Assembly (NCBI RefSeq): GCF_000208925.1
Contig: NW_001914888.1
Span: 1 to 64,000 of the forward strand
Direction: 5' to 3'
DNA from: Entamoeba histolytica HM-1:IMSS
Lineage: Eukaryota; Evosea; Mastigamoebida; Endamoebidae
Length of the DNA stretch: 64,000 nt
Under the pieces are notes generated by a model that worked only from the letters and a program-made list of their open reading frames with translations, ran no database searches and was not told the DNA's origin. Made by a program: the position numbers and the translations under genes. Shown here in pieces: positions 42,474 through 53,586 of the stretch (position 1 is the first letter of the stretch; the number at the start of each line of letters is the position of its first letter).

Positions 42474-43946
42474 TTATAAAGAAAGGTCATTTTCTTCATT
42501 TATATAAGCATTTAATATTTCTTGAATTAACGAAATGACTCTCGGGATTTTTATAGATTTCTTTTTAACTTCTAATAAAGAAGAATAAATTTGAGACGTA
42601 TCTAAAATAGAAACAATAGATAATCCATCATCTGATCTTTTAACTAATACTCTTCTTAAAATTAATAAACTAAGATTTAATTGTTTCTTTGTTGTTTCAT
42701 TAATACAATTACGAAGAGCAATAAAAAATGTAAAATCATTATAATATTTTATTAATTCATCATCACCACATGCAATAAAGAAATTAATAAATGCTTTTAT
42801 TGCTTCATTAGCAACAATTCCATTACTACAATTTACTAATGAATTAATAATTATTTTCATTGCATTAGTTTCATCTAAAAGAGAACAGTATTTAGTTCCA
42901 TAAATTTTATCAACACATAAATTTTCAATTGCATAAAAACAAGCTTTTTGAAGTTTTAAATCATTATATAAAATAGCTTTTTGAGTAAGCCATTGAATTA
43001 TTTCATTTTCATATAAAAAAGGAAAAATAATACTTTCAGAGTCTTTATACGATACAGCTCCAAGAATTATAACAAAAGAACAAGCATATTCTTTAAATAA
43101 TTCATTTGAAGAAATAGAAGTAATAATTTTCCAAAGTTTAATAATAATATCTTTCATTTCATCCATAGAAATTAATTCATCTCTATCAAAATAATATCTA
43201 AATCCTATAAAACATGTATAAATAATTTGTTCATCATTTGATAATAATAATTTTTTAAAAATATTAATTACTATTTGTACAATTGAAAATGATATTAAAG
43301 GCTCACTACAAATAAGACTTCCAAGACAATCTGTACACGCTCGTATTATTTCTATTGACTTGGACGTTTCTAATGTTTTTGAAATAAATCCTTTAAATCG
43401 TTCAAAACAATTATCTCTTAATTCTCCACCATCTGAAATAATATTATTTAATAATATTATCCCTTTTCTTTGAATTTCTTCATTTGGAGAATAATAAAGT
43501 ATTTGCTCAAGAAGTACAATAAAATTAGTTGACCCTAAATTTTTTGTATATGTTGAGTCTAGTGCTGTCCAATTTATTAACACAGTTAATGTTTGTTGAA
43601 CAATATTCTTATTTGGATGTGTTAATAAAATAAGTAAATCCTGAAGAACTGGAAGTGGATTACTATGACAAAAAACAAAAAGAGCATCAAGTATTGCTTT
43701 TTCGTTATTTTTTCTTTCAACAGCTTGAATTGCTGCTTGTTTTTGTTTTTCATTAAATCGATAAATCTTCTTTTTTCTATCAACTGCACTTTCTTCAATT
43801 TCAGAAACAGTTAATCCTATTTGATCATCTTCAATAGTTCTTTTTAATGATAGTAAATTTTCCCTTTTCTTTTGTCTTAATGAAGATTGTGCTATTTCTC
43901 GATTTTTAAATGCTTGTTTAGCTGGGTTTTCTCTTATATTAGACAT
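42474..43946 (-). CDS. Importin-alpha-like armadillo protein (2)
   Basis: 490 residues. The N-terminus is a convincing importin-beta-binding type helix (AFKNREIAQSSLRQKKRENL, then LSLKR). Armadillo-like repeats follow (LTVLINWTALDSTY, GIILLNNIISDGGELRDNC, 'ACFYAIENLCVDKIYGTKYC'). The ISDGG-ELRD pattern corresponds to the 'ISGDGP..RD' turn of importin alpha repeats. It probably carries NLS cargo with importin beta at the nuclear pore. It is more canonical than the importin-like protein 4 kb to its left. Confidence 0.72.
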   Translation of the reverse strand: MSNIRENPAKQAFKNREIAQSSLRQKKRENLLSLKRTIEDDQIGLTVSEIEESAVDRKKKIYRFNEKQKQAAIQAVERKNNEKAILDALFVFCHSNPLPVLQDLLILLTHPNKNIVQQTLTVLINWTALDSTYTKNLGSTNFIVLLEQILYYSPNEEIQRKGIILLNNIISDGGELRDNCFERFKGFISKTLETSKSIEIIRACTDCLGSLICSEPLISFSIVQIVINIFKKLLLSNDEQIIYTCFIGFRYYFDRDELISMDEMKDIIIKLWKIITSISSNELFKEYACSFVIILGAVSYKDSESIIFPFLYENEIIQWLTQKAILYNDLKLQKACFYAIENLCVDKIYGTKYCSLLDETNAMKIIINSLVNCSNGIVANEAIKAFINFFIACGDDELIKYYNDFTFFIALRNCINETTKKQLNLSLLILRRVLVKRSDDGLSIVSILDTSQIYSSLLEVKKKSIKIPRVISLIQEILNAYINEENDLSL

Positions 43947-44200
43947 CTTTTTGTTATTTAATGAAATTGAAGTTTCTCTTTTTTTGTATTTATTTTATTT
44001 TTTGTTTTATATAACTACAAATATCAATCTTCTTATTTTATTCGTTTTTAAGAGAAAATCTTGTATAATACTCATTTTACATTTTCTTTTTCATAGAAGA
44101 TAAGTAGATATGAAAGATGACTTAAAAGAAGAAAAGAAACAATAAAAATAACATACATTATAATAAATTGTTATAAAAAATAAAGTTTAATAATACAAAA

Positions 44201-45060
44201 TTAATGATGGTCATCAGTCCTTTGATTGTCATCAAAACCTTGGTATCTTCTAACAAAGTCATTTTGTTGAGTTTGTTGTTGTGGGAATTGATTCATTTGA
44301 AGTAACACTGGAAGAAACATTTCTATTTGGTCTAATCTATTTTTAAGATCAGACCATCTAACTAAATTGTTTTGTATTTCATGACGAACTTCTAATAAAT
44401 CTTTTTCAATTCGAGTCATATCCATTCTTAAAGAGAACATTTTACAAACGTCATTATTTTCATTAGACTGATGTAATGAATTAGGGATAACTAATTTTTT
44501 ATTTTTTTTTCTTTTAATTTTATCTAAAAATTCAGGTGTATCACGAATAAAAAATTCGTGTTTAAAACAAATACCCGTTTTATATTCTAACTAATCAGTT
44601 AGTGAATTCATTCATTTAAAAACAAAACACAATTAATACAAACTTTATGAAACCCATAAATATTTAATTGACGAACAAAAGACGAAATGTTAGAATGTTT
44701 GAAATGATACGGTAATACCTCTTTTGCAAACTGAACAGGATCTGTTATAATAAATGCTTTCCCTTTATGTTCTTCACTCCAATGGATTAATGAATGATAT
44801 TCAGGTGTATTAATAAGTGAATATAATTTACTAATAAATGGTGTACAATTATGTAATACATCAAATGCCATTGTTGGTTGTTTATCCTCATATTTATCTT
44901 CTTCTTTTTTTATTTCAAACGTTTTATCTATTGGTAATTTAGTTGAGTTAGAAACATATAGTGTATTAGATACTTCTATTTTTGAATCAATGGGTTGTGT
45001 AAATGGGTTATGTGTTTCATTACATTTAGATAACTGAATGAAATTGTCATAGTCTGTCAT
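44201..45060 (-). CDS. Heat shock transcription factor (two exons)
   Basis: Exons are 44644-45060 and 44201-44590 (53-nt intron, GTTTGT to GATTAG, phase 0), giving 268 residues. The HSF DNA-binding domain runs over about 68-160: FISKLYSLINTPEYHSLIHW, then FAKEVLPYHFKHSNISSFVR and QLNIYGFHK, which is split by the intron, then FKHEFFIRDTPEFLDKIKRK. FKHSN-SSFVRQLN-YGF is the recognition-helix signature of HSF. After a basic stretch, a heptad region (LEVRHEIQNNLVRWSDLKNR) is the trimerisation helix. The C-terminus is Gln-rich. It regulates heat-shock genes in the nucleus. Confidence 0.92.
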
Positions 45061-45393
45061 ATCTTCTTTTTGTATTTGAAAATTTAGTTTTGATAGTTCT
45101 TATAAATAGTATAAGTACTATTAATTATATTTTTATTTATTTTGAGTAATTGTCTTTATTATTATCAAAGAAAAAAAAAAGATAAAACAACTTTTCTTGT
45201 AGTGTAATGTATTTTGTTTTAAGACTTTATTTTCTTTAATGACATAAAAAAATATTTTAACAAACATGAGAAAATATTAGAAAAATGTGGGATAAAAAGG
45301 ATGTAAAAAATAAAAAAGATTCATTAGAATGAAGAAAAAAATATAAAAAAAAAAGAAAAAGCAAGAACTAGATAAGTTGAGCTGTCGTTGAGG
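45061..45393. other. Divergent promoter region
   Basis: About 330 bp between the HSF (-) and ankyrin-kinase (+) genes. gaac at 45364-45367, 27-30 bases before ATG 45394, may be a GAAC element. The rest is AT-rich. Confidence 0.4.
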
Positions 45394-47409
45394 ATGTTCA
45401 AGAAGACGAAATTAATCAATATTGTACGTAATGAGACAGCTGATAAAGTAAAAGAATATCTTAATAAGAAAAAAGTAGATAAAAAAACGTTTGAAAAATT
45501 TAAAACGAAAGAGGAGAATCCGTTATATGTTTCTATGATTATCAGAAAAGATTTTGATATGTCACAAGAATTAATCAAAGTGATGATTAAAGTAAAAGCT
45601 GATATCAATAAATATGATGAAGCTGAACAAACAATATTACATTATGTATGTAATACATTTACTTCTGATGCTTCTTTTATTATGGCATTATTACAATTTC
45701 CAGGAATAAATGTTAATGCAAAAAATAGAGATGAACAAACTCCTTTACATATTTTTTGTAATCATTTTGCTAATGTTCAATCATACAAAACAGTTTTACA
45801 AAAATTTGTTGAATTACATGCTGAAATTGATGCTACAAATTCATATCTTGAAACACCTCTTATTAAAACTGTTAAAAATCAAAAACTTAGAGGTCTTATT
45901 GTTCAATTTCTCATTGACAATGGAGCAAATATTAATGTTGCTAATAAAGCAAAAAATACTGCATTACATTTTGTTGTTGTTTTAAATAGAGTAGATTTAA
46001 TTAATATATTAGTTAAAGGAGGTGCTGATATTTATTGTTTAAATAATAAAAATGAATCTCCACTTAGTCTTGCTAAAGAAAAAGGTTCAATGGCAGTTAT
46101 TACTAAATTATATGAAGTTCATAATTTACTTCAATGGCTTTCATCTATTTCAAATGACTTTGTTGCTTTATATGCAAGAAAATTTCTTCAACAAGAACTT
46201 CATCCAAAATTACTTAAATCATTAAGTGATGAAGAATTAACTGATGTATTAGAAGTTATTGTAGAAGAAGAAAAACATATAACTATTTTAAAAGATTCAT
46301 TACGTAAATTTGAATTAATTCTTCCAGAAGAAAAAGAAATTAAAGCAGTTGTTGTAACTACACCTGAAAGAAAACCAATGCTTTCAGCATCTAAACGATC
46401 ATCACTTCCAGCTAATGTAGATTCATGGACTATTGGATCAAACCAAATTGAATTTACAGGAGAGACAAAACCATCACGATCAAATAAAGTTGGAACAGGG
46501 TCAACATGTAGTGTTTATAGAGGTATTTATAAAAAAATTAATAGTGAAGGAGGAACAACAGATTTTGATGTTGCAGTCAAAGTAATGGATGAAGGTATTG
46601 ATTTAGGAGAAAATAGTGAATTTCTTCATGAATTTGAAATACAAAAAACTATTGCCCATAAGAATATTGTAAAATTCTTTGGAATTGTTATAGATGATAC
46701 AATATCAATTGTTATGGAATTTTGTTCTCATTTCTCATTATTTGATGTTCTTAATGATCCTAATCAACAAGTTGATTTTCCTACTGCATTAAATTTTTGT
46801 GAACAAATGAGTGTTGGATTAGGAGTATTACATAATAACAAACCATCTATTCTTCATCGTGACTTTAAATCATTAAATGTTCTTGTAACAAATGATTATA
46901 CGTTAAAAATTAGTGATTTTGGAATGAGTCGATTTGACACTACAGAAAATCGAGAAAAAGATTTAAAAGAATTATCTGGAACAATACCATATTGTTCTCC
47001 AGAAATTATTCCAAGTGATGGACATCAAGGATTATATACTACAAAAAGTGATATTTATTCTCTTGGAATAGTTTTTTGGGAAATTTTTAGGAGAGTTGTT
47101 TTTGGGTCATACACAAAACCTTGGTTTAAAGAATATAATATTCCTGCAGCAAATGACTTTGCTATTTTAAATTTAATTAGTGAAGGTAAACGACCTACTC
47201 TTGAAATCAAGGAATATAATGAAGCTTGTAAAAATTATGTACCACCATCAGTACATCAACTGTATTATAGTTGTGTAGATGAAGAACCTGATAAAAGACC
47301 TAATGCAGAAGAACTTATTAAAATGATTGAATCAATGAAACAGGAATATATACATAACAATACTATTTGGAATAAATATTATGTTCCTGTTGGATATAAG
47401 AAAATGTAA
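45394..47409 (+). CDS. Ankyrin-repeat TKL protein kinase
   Basis: 671 residues from ATG 45394 (the open frame extends two codons further with no ATG). Residues about 65-240 hold four to five ankyrin repeats (AEQTILHYVCN, DEQTPLHIFCNHFA, AKNTALHFVVVLNRVDLINI, NNKNESPLSLAKEKG). A SAM-like helical segment follows (FLQQELHPKLLKSLSDEEL). The kinase domain starts near 366: GTGSTCSVYRG, the lysine in AVKVM (K396), HRDFKSLN (488-495) and SDFGMSR (D508), with CSPEI as the APE motif, so all catalytic residues are present. The layout matches SHK/integrin-linked-type TKL kinases common in amoebae. Likely substrates and partners are unknown. Confidence 0.88.
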   Translation: MFKKTKLINIVRNETADKVKEYLNKKKVDKKTFEKFKTKEENPLYVSMIIRKDFDMSQELIKVMIKVKADINKYDEAEQTILHYVCNTFTSDASFIMALLQFPGINVNAKNRDEQTPLHIFCNHFANVQSYKTVLQKFVELHAEIDATNSYLETPLIKTVKNQKLRGLIVQFLIDNGANINVANKAKNTALHFVVVLNRVDLINILVKGGADIYCLNNKNESPLSLAKEKGSMAVITKLYEVHNLLQWLSSISNDFVALYARKFLQQELHPKLLKSLSDEELTDVLEVIVEEEKHITILKDSLRKFELILPEEKEIKAVVVTTPERKPMLSASKRSSLPANVDSWTIGSNQIEFTGETKPSRSNKVGTGSTCSVYRGIYKKINSEGGTTDFDVAVKVMDEGIDLGENSEFLHEFEIQKTIAHKNIVKFFGIVIDDTISIVMEFCSHFSLFDVLNDPNQQVDFPTALNFCEQMSVGLGVLHNNKPSILHRDFKSLNVLVTNDYTLKISDFGMSRFDTTENREKDLKELSGTIPYCSPEIIPSDGHQGLYTTKSDIYSLGIVFWEIFRRVVFGSYTKPWFKEYNIPAANDFAILNLISEGKRPTLEIKEYNEACKNYVPPSVHQLYYSCVDEEPDKRPNAEELIKMIESMKQEYIHNNTIWNKYYVPVGYKKM

Positions 47410-47518
47410 TATACAATTTGCTTTTCTTTTTTACTATTCAATTTTGATGTTTTGATTTACCAAAAAAAAAAATAAAAAAATAAAAATAAAAAGAATAAAA
47501 ATCAAGAAAATCAACATT

Positions 47519-47926
47519 ATGTTATTGATACTCCTTTTTATTACATTCACATTCTCTGTTAATATACCTAGAAATCCTAAAAGTCTTTATGACTTACAAG
47601 CATTTGAAGAAAAAGATGATAAAATGTCAGAAATGTATAGTTTAGATCGACAAGTTCAAATATTACAAATTAAAGTAAAAGAAGTTGAGCTAGAAATTTT
47701 ATCATTGAAAGATGAATTGAAAGAACAAATAAATGCATCAACAAAAAATGCAGCTCAATTAAGATTAAACTTTTTACAAAAAGAACTTGCTTTATTAAAG
47801 AAAGGTTTACATGAAAATGCACAAGATGCAATTAAATTTTATGGGAAAATGGGAGGAAAAATTCAAACAGAATACAATGGAATTTATAACTACCAAAAAA
47901 GAATTGCTGAATTAAGAAGTCTTTAA
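47519..47926 (+). CDS. Small secreted coiled-coil protein
   Basis: 135 residues. The first 15 (MLLILLFITFTFSVN) are a signal peptide. The rest is a charged helical hairpin (VQILQIKVKEVELEILSLKD, LRLNFLQKELALLKKGLHEN) with one N-glycosylation-like site and no transmembrane segment. It is not a known family. Transcription in tandem after the ankyrin kinase appears independent, with a 109-bp spacer. Confidence 0.7.
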   Translation: MLLILLFITFTFSVNIPRNPKSLYDLQAFEEKDDKMSEMYSLDRQVQILQIKVKEVELEILSLKDELKEQINASTKNAAQLRLNFLQKELALLKKGLHENAQDAIKFYGKMGGKIQTEYNGIYNYQKRIAELRSL

Positions 47927-47983
47927 TTCATGTTTCTTAGATAATGAAAGAGAATTACAACTTTAGAACAAAAATAATTTGAA

Positions 47984-50599
47984 TTAGAAAGTTCCAAATG
48001 ATGATTTATTGTGTTTATTTTGATATTTCTTATATCCAATATATCCAACAAATAATCCAATAACAAGTAATATAACAACTAAGAAAAGAACAGCAACAAT
48101 AATTCCAAAGATTTCACCTCCACTTAATCCATCTTCTTCATTATCTAATTCACCTTCATAATAATCAAATTTAACTCTCATCATACCACTATCACTATAT
48201 GTAGCACCTCCTACAAAAATATAATATGTTTGTCCTTTTTCTAATTTAGTAGTTAATATCGTACCATGTTGCCCTACTGGTGATTTATAAAAATTAGTTC
48301 CTTTATAACAATCACCTGGTACAGATAAATCAGTAAGCATTTCACAAGAAGTATAAACACCAATTTGAGTATTAAAAGTAGTAACATCATCAGTTTGTAT
48401 TAATACTTTTTCTGTTTCTTTTGGAGTATATACAAACCATTTTCCTTTTAATCCATCAGCAACAACTCCACACTTACTTCTTGATGAATGTGCCTTTTCT
48501 GTATATGAATAATAAGTACTTGGAATAGTAATTGTCTCAGCATTACTACATTTAGAACTTTCTTCAGCAATATTTTCATAAATATTAACTCTAGTAACTG
48601 TTTTTTCTACTGAAACATCTGGGTTAATACCAACAAGTGCATATTTACTACCTTTACCAGAAGAAGTAACCGTAGTACCATATCCACATTCATTTATATC
48701 ATTTGTATTATAACATTCTCTATTTCCATTATTTTGAGTAAATAAAACTTCAATCATAGTACTTGTTACTGTCTCACTTCCACAAGTTGATACAACATAA
48801 GTAGTATCTTCTGGTTGTTCATATTTAAGAATTATTGCTGGGAATGAATGTAAATTAGGGAATCTAAGATGAGAACATTGAACAGGTAGTTGAGTTCCAA
48901 TACCAAAAATACCTGAATAAGGAACTGTTACTTCATACGCTTTATCAAATGTCGTTCCTTTAGTATCTCTTTTTACAGCCCAATACATAAAAGTACCAAA
49001 CTCATTACCACTTCCTTCTCGAAGAATAGTTGTAGCAAATACAAATAAACTTTCTCCCTTTTTAATGGTTTCAACAGAAGTAGCATATAAGTCAAAAGTA
49101 GATTTAATACATTCTGAACACCCTTTTAGAGTAGCAAGATATCCAGTATATTGTTCTGGTTTAAAAGTATAAACTCCATGCATAATATTCATATCTTCAG
49201 TTTCAGCTTTTAATTCATACCATCCTCCTTTAAGATTCTTTTTATTGTCTTTACAATCAAATACAGTATAACTTTCTTGATTACTTCCAATAAGGTATTG
49301 AGTGAATTGATCTCCTTCTGTTGTTATATTTAAAAGTCTGGCATGTTCACAAAGATAATTATCTTTAAAATCAATTTGCATTACCCCAACATTAACTTTA
49401 CATTGTGGATTAGTACAAACTACTCTAAATCTATACAATTGATTTGCTTCAAGGAAGACATTAATTAATGCATCATTACCACACGTATTAGAACTAACTT
49501 CAGCACAATTGTCACATCCATTTGAATAAAGTTCAAGTGACGTATGATCAGATCCTGAACTTTGAGTGAAACAAGTATGAATAGCATATCTCCTACCATC
49601 TCCTCTAACACTAAAGTACATTCCAGTTTGTTGAGTATTGAGAGAACAAGGTGAGGTACTTTTAGTATATCCAGACATATCCATAATTATATTAAATGGT
49701 TTTTTGGAAATTGAAAATGAATTAGTACATTTGTAATTATCTCCACCATTTGTTCTGAATGTAACTTCAAATGACCCAGAAACAGGTGATTTTGATGTGT
49801 CTCCAGTAAAATGTACAAATACATAATATTCCTCTCCAACAATAAATTTGTCATAGTATAAACGTGCGAATGAACCACATCCTTCTGTAGCTTCTGCAAT
49901 TGGTGCATCACCCATACAACCATTTGAAGTAGTTACTTTTTTATAAAGATAAATTGTTGTTGGATATTGAGTATTTTTATTACATGTATCAATAACATGA
50001 GTATTTTGTGTAGCATTGAATTTAAACCACATACCTCTCAAAAGTCCATGATAATTTCCACTATAGGTTAAACTAGATAAAATAGTTGCATCAACAGTTT
50101 GTGGGAAACTATTAATTTTTAATGCATTAGAACACGTAGTACTAGTAGGATTAATATATTCTTTTATAGTTAATCTAAATGATCCACTGTCAAGATTCGT
50201 TACTCCAGAAACAATAATAAAATAACTTTGAGATGCTTTTACATTTACAATCAATTTAGATCTATGTCCATCACAAAGTCCATTAGGGTCTCCATCATTA
50301 GCTCCAACACAAGAAGAAGTTACATCGTCAATACAAGAACTTCCAATAATAATTCTTGTTGCAAAATTTGTTTGTGCATAACATGTAGATACTTCAATCA
50401 TTTTGTTAGAAGAAGGTGTATATTGAAATATTACTGACTTGTCTTCATGTACTTCAGAGTCAACTTGTTGACAACTCCATTTATTGGTTTCTCCTTTGTA
50501 ACTCAAATTAATTACATCATCAAAATTTTCTTGAATTGTAATAGGTTTTTGGCAACTTGAAGCATAAAGGCTAACAATAAATAAAAACAGAACAACCAT
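47984..50599 (-). CDS. Type I membrane receptor with PPC-like repeats (CPBF-like)
   Basis: 871 residues, single exon. Signal peptide MVVLFLFIVSLYASS. The long lumenal part has several Cys-containing modules of about 110-130 residues of the form 'C.NA..I..FP', GMWFKFNA, TIYLYKK, YYVFVHF, which resemble bacterial-type pre-peptidase C-terminal (PPC) domains. Near the C-terminus is one membrane helix (about 829-852, FGIIVAVLFLVVILLVIGLF) and a short basic tail ending SSFGTF. This layout is that of the Entamoeba cysteine protease binding family (CPBF), receptors that carry hydrolases to lysosomes and phagosomes. The tail has FGTF where those receptors have a YxxPhi sorting signal. The specific member and ligand cannot be given. 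Confidence 0.7.
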   Translation of the reverse strand: MVVLFLFIVSLYASSCQKPITIQENFDDVINLSYKGETNKWSCQQVDSEVHEDKSVIFQYTPSSNKMIEVSTCYAQTNFATRIIIGSSCIDDVTSSCVGANDGDPNGLCDGHRSKLIVNVKASQSYFIIVSGVTNLDSGSFRLTIKEYINPTSTTCSNALKINSFPQTVDATILSSLTYSGNYHGLLRGMWFKFNATQNTHVIDTCNKNTQYPTTIYLYKKVTTSNGCMGDAPIAEATEGCGSFARLYYDKFIVGEEYYVFVHFTGDTSKSPVSGSFEVTFRTNGGDNYKCTNSFSISKKPFNIIMDMSGYTKSTSPCSLNTQQTGMYFSVRGDGRRYAIHTCFTQSSGSDHTSLELYSNGCDNCAEVSSNTCGNDALINVFLEANQLYRFRVVCTNPQCKVNVGVMQIDFKDNYLCEHARLLNITTEGDQFTQYLIGSNQESYTVFDCKDNKKNLKGGWYELKAETEDMNIMHGVYTFKPEQYTGYLATLKGCSECIKSTFDLYATSVETIKKGESLFVFATTILREGSGNEFGTFMYWAVKRDTKGTTFDKAYEVTVPYSGIFGIGTQLPVQCSHLRFPNLHSFPAIILKYEQPEDTTYVVSTCGSETVTSTMIEVLFTQNNGNRECYNTNDINECGYGTTVTSSGKGSKYALVGINPDVSVEKTVTRVNIYENIAEESSKCSNAETITIPSTYYSYTEKAHSSRSKCGVVADGLKGKWFVYTPKETEKVLIQTDDVTTFNTQIGVYTSCEMLTDLSVPGDCYKGTNFYKSPVGQHGTILTTKLEKGQTYYIFVGGATYSDSGMMRVKFDYYEGELDNEEDGLSGGEIFGIIVAVLFLVVILLVIGLFVGYIGYKKYQNKHNKSSFGTF

Positions 50600-52644
50600 T
50601 TTAAAGTCGTTTATTCAACTTTTTAATTAACAGTTCCTTTTTATTCTAAAACTCTTTTTCTTTTTTTTTTACGTTGAATTTTCTTGTTATACTTACAATT
50701 TTCATTATAAACCATTTCTTCTTATTATTTTATTACAAAAATACTTTCTCGATTTTATTTTGTATCTTCTTGTTAAAATCAGAAATTTCAAATTGATTAT
50801 TCTTTCATAGAAAACTCTTTTATTTTAATTTTCCCTTTTCTTCTTTCTTTTATACTTCTTCCTTTTTCAGCATAACCTTTTATAATGAAAACAGAAATAA
50901 TTCTTTCAAAACTACTTCATTGCAATATGAATGAAAATATTAAAATAACCATTCAAAAGACTGTTAATACTATTAACTTTTTCGTATTTACTTAAAACTA
51001 TATTATTTCTAAAAATAAATAGTTGAAACCCCAATATAAATATAATAAATTCATTTTTTATTTCTAATATATTCTAAAACATCAAAAAAATTTTCATTTG
51101 TTAGATAAGAACGAAAACAAATAACAATAAGGAATAATTTATTATTTGAATCAAGATATATTATAATATACCAAAAGAAGTTCACTGTCTAATTATGTCT
51201 TCTTAATAGTTTTATTAAAAAAACAATGAAGCAAAAGAATCACCGATAATAAAGATTTTTTTTGATAATAACAATATCTATAATTAAGATTAATACATTT
51301 ATTTTTAATAATATATATTTCATTTGTTTATCAACTCATAATAAGTTAAATAAAAAATAACAATGTTTGAATGAAAATAAATTATGGATATTATGTCTAT
51401 TAATATTTTATTTATTATATAATTTTCTACAAAAAAAATTATTCATTTCTTCAATATATTGAATAACTATTCACTTAAAATTATTTTCAATGAATTTTAT
51501 TTTTCTAAAAATTCTCTTCTGAAATGTTTTATTAATGGATATTTATTTATGTTTTATGGTTTTAGTTTTTAGTATGCCGAAAATAATGATTAATATATTA
51601 TGTTGTGCCATTGTAATTAACTGAAAGAATGTATTGTACAATGAAAAATCAAAATAAATAAATCACACCTCTTTTTGATGATAATATCTATAATGATATA
51701 ACTCAAAGATATGAAATACATATTGTTTAAATATGAAATATTATATCATTCCATTATGAATGAAAATTAATACAAATAATACAAAATAATTCTTATTTTA
51801 TTAATATAATTAGAATAATTAATAGTAAAAAAAATTAATTTCTTGAATAAGATAAGAAAATTGAAAAAAAAAATTAAATGCTACGGTTATGAATTGAATT
51901 ATGTTAATTGTTAAATAATTTAACTGTGCAAATAAGTACTTCTTAATGACATACTTGACAGTTAATAAAAAATGTAAAATGCCAAGTGCTTAAGTAAATA
52001 TATTTATTTCATGTGATATGTATTACAAAAATGAATAACCAAGAATCTAGAGATTTTTCAAAATAGAAGAACATGAGATAATAAAATATTTATGACTAAA
52101 TAATATAAACATACAATTATTTCAATAACTATAATTGATACATCGAATAACTCATTGTCAAATGTTGTAAATTCTTTAATAAAAATAAATCAAAAAAATT
52201 AATATATATTAATACTTCTTTTTAAATGTTATCAATTAATAAAGTTGAATCATTCATAAACACTGAACGATATTTAAGTTATAAAAATAATAACTAAATA
52301 AAAGTTAGCTCATATATTCATATAACAAATCAATTAAATAGTTAAGAAATAAATGAAATATAAAAAACCTGAAAAAGAATTTTAAGTAACATAAATAATA
52401 AAGTTATTACACATAATACTGAACTAACTAGTTTAACATAAAACAAACTTATTTAAGACGAGTAGTATTAATCTGTATTACCATTTATTTTGATTTATCT
52501 ATTCAATAAAAAAATAAAATAAGTAATTTTTATTTAAGAAAAGAAAACCAGAAAATTAAAATAATGAAAAAACAAAACATAAAAAAATTTAACAAAAATA
52601 AAATTGTTTTTCATTCAAGATTGTTATTTATCACTTTTTCTTAT
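50600..52644. other. Long AT-rich spacer, no gene seen
   Basis: About 2 kb of very AT-rich DNA. I looked for split exons, LINE/SINE ends and paired C/D boxes and found none. The left edge holds the promoter of the CPBF-like gene. Confidence 0.5.
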
Positions 52645-53197
52645 TTAATTCTGAACCATCATTGTATCTTCTTCTCTTAAATATTCTCCTAATTCTCCTT
52701 GATTATAACAGACAATCCCTGTTGCACTTATTCGAGAATATTCAACTGAAGAACATGCTGTTGTTCCAAATCCATTTGCAATATCATTTTCATTAAACAT
52801 AACACATCCTATGTTTCTTGCCATGTTGTCTGTTATTTTACTTATTCCGTTTTTGACTAAATGATTTCCATATAAAAATGATGTTTCTGCTTCTGGTTTT
52901 ACCCATATTTTACATGAACATTATTGTGCTAAATATGGTAATGCAGTTATGTGAAGTTTAAATTTCCCTGTTTTAGTGAATTTCCCAAAACATGTGCCAA
53001 GTGATAATAAATTCTCTCTTCCAATTGTGGTAGCTTGTTCTGCAATACTAAGTCTCACATAATAAACTCTATCCTTTTGTAATCTAAAACAATACTCTTC
53101 ATTTTCGTTGTCTATTAAAAATCGAATGTTTCTGCCAATGTACTTCGCTAGTTTCTCAAAAAAATGATTTTGTTTCTTCATCAGTTAAAGGTCTCAT
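52645..53197 (-). pseudogene. NIP7: Ribosome biogenesis factor NIP7 with frameshift and nonsense change
   Basis: Read from ATG 53197 the protein starts [13 protein letters not shown], exactly like NIP7, but a run of seven A (53158-53164 on +) puts it out of frame. One base fewer would restore [17 protein letters not shown]. The frame then runs through [20 protein letters not shown] and [20 protein letters not shown] to ALPYLAQ, where TAA (52923-52921) stands at a usual Tyr position. Beyond it the frame is open to the normal end: KIWVKPEAETSFLYGNHLVK, TDNMARNIGCVMF, 'GFGTTACSSVEYSRISATGI', GEYLREEDTMMVQN. Overall length is that of NIP7 (about 180 residues). Two lesions suggest a young pseudogene; sequencing errors are the alternative. 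NIP7 acts in 60S assembly and 27S pre-rRNA processing. Confidence 0.85.
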
Positions 53198-53586
53198 TCC
53201 TCACTTCTCTCTTTTGCTTTTCAGTTGTTTTTATTTCTGTTGTTTTTTTAAAGGGGTTTTTCTTCTTTTTTTTCTTCCTTCTATTTCTTGTTTTTTCTTT
53301 TTTTGTAATTTATCCCACAATTTTCTTTCTTGTCTTTCTTTTCATCTCATTTCTTGTGATATATCCTATGATGAACATTCTAACCATTTGTTTGCATTAA
53401 ACTCTACACCACTAATACTCTTTATTGAATCAATTCAAATACTCACCTCTCAATTTGAAGTAAATCGAATTGTGGATATTCTATTAATTGACTTTTTCAC
53501 ACAAAATTAAAATAAATTTAATGTTTTTTGAAATTCTTCATAAAATGAACCAAAAAATTACCTAAAAAATATGAATAGATTCAAAA
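53198..53586. other. Spacer, no gene seen
   Basis: About 390 bp. The left 180 bp are extremely T-rich on the + strand (the promoter side of NIP7). No coding exon is recognised. Confidence 0.45.
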
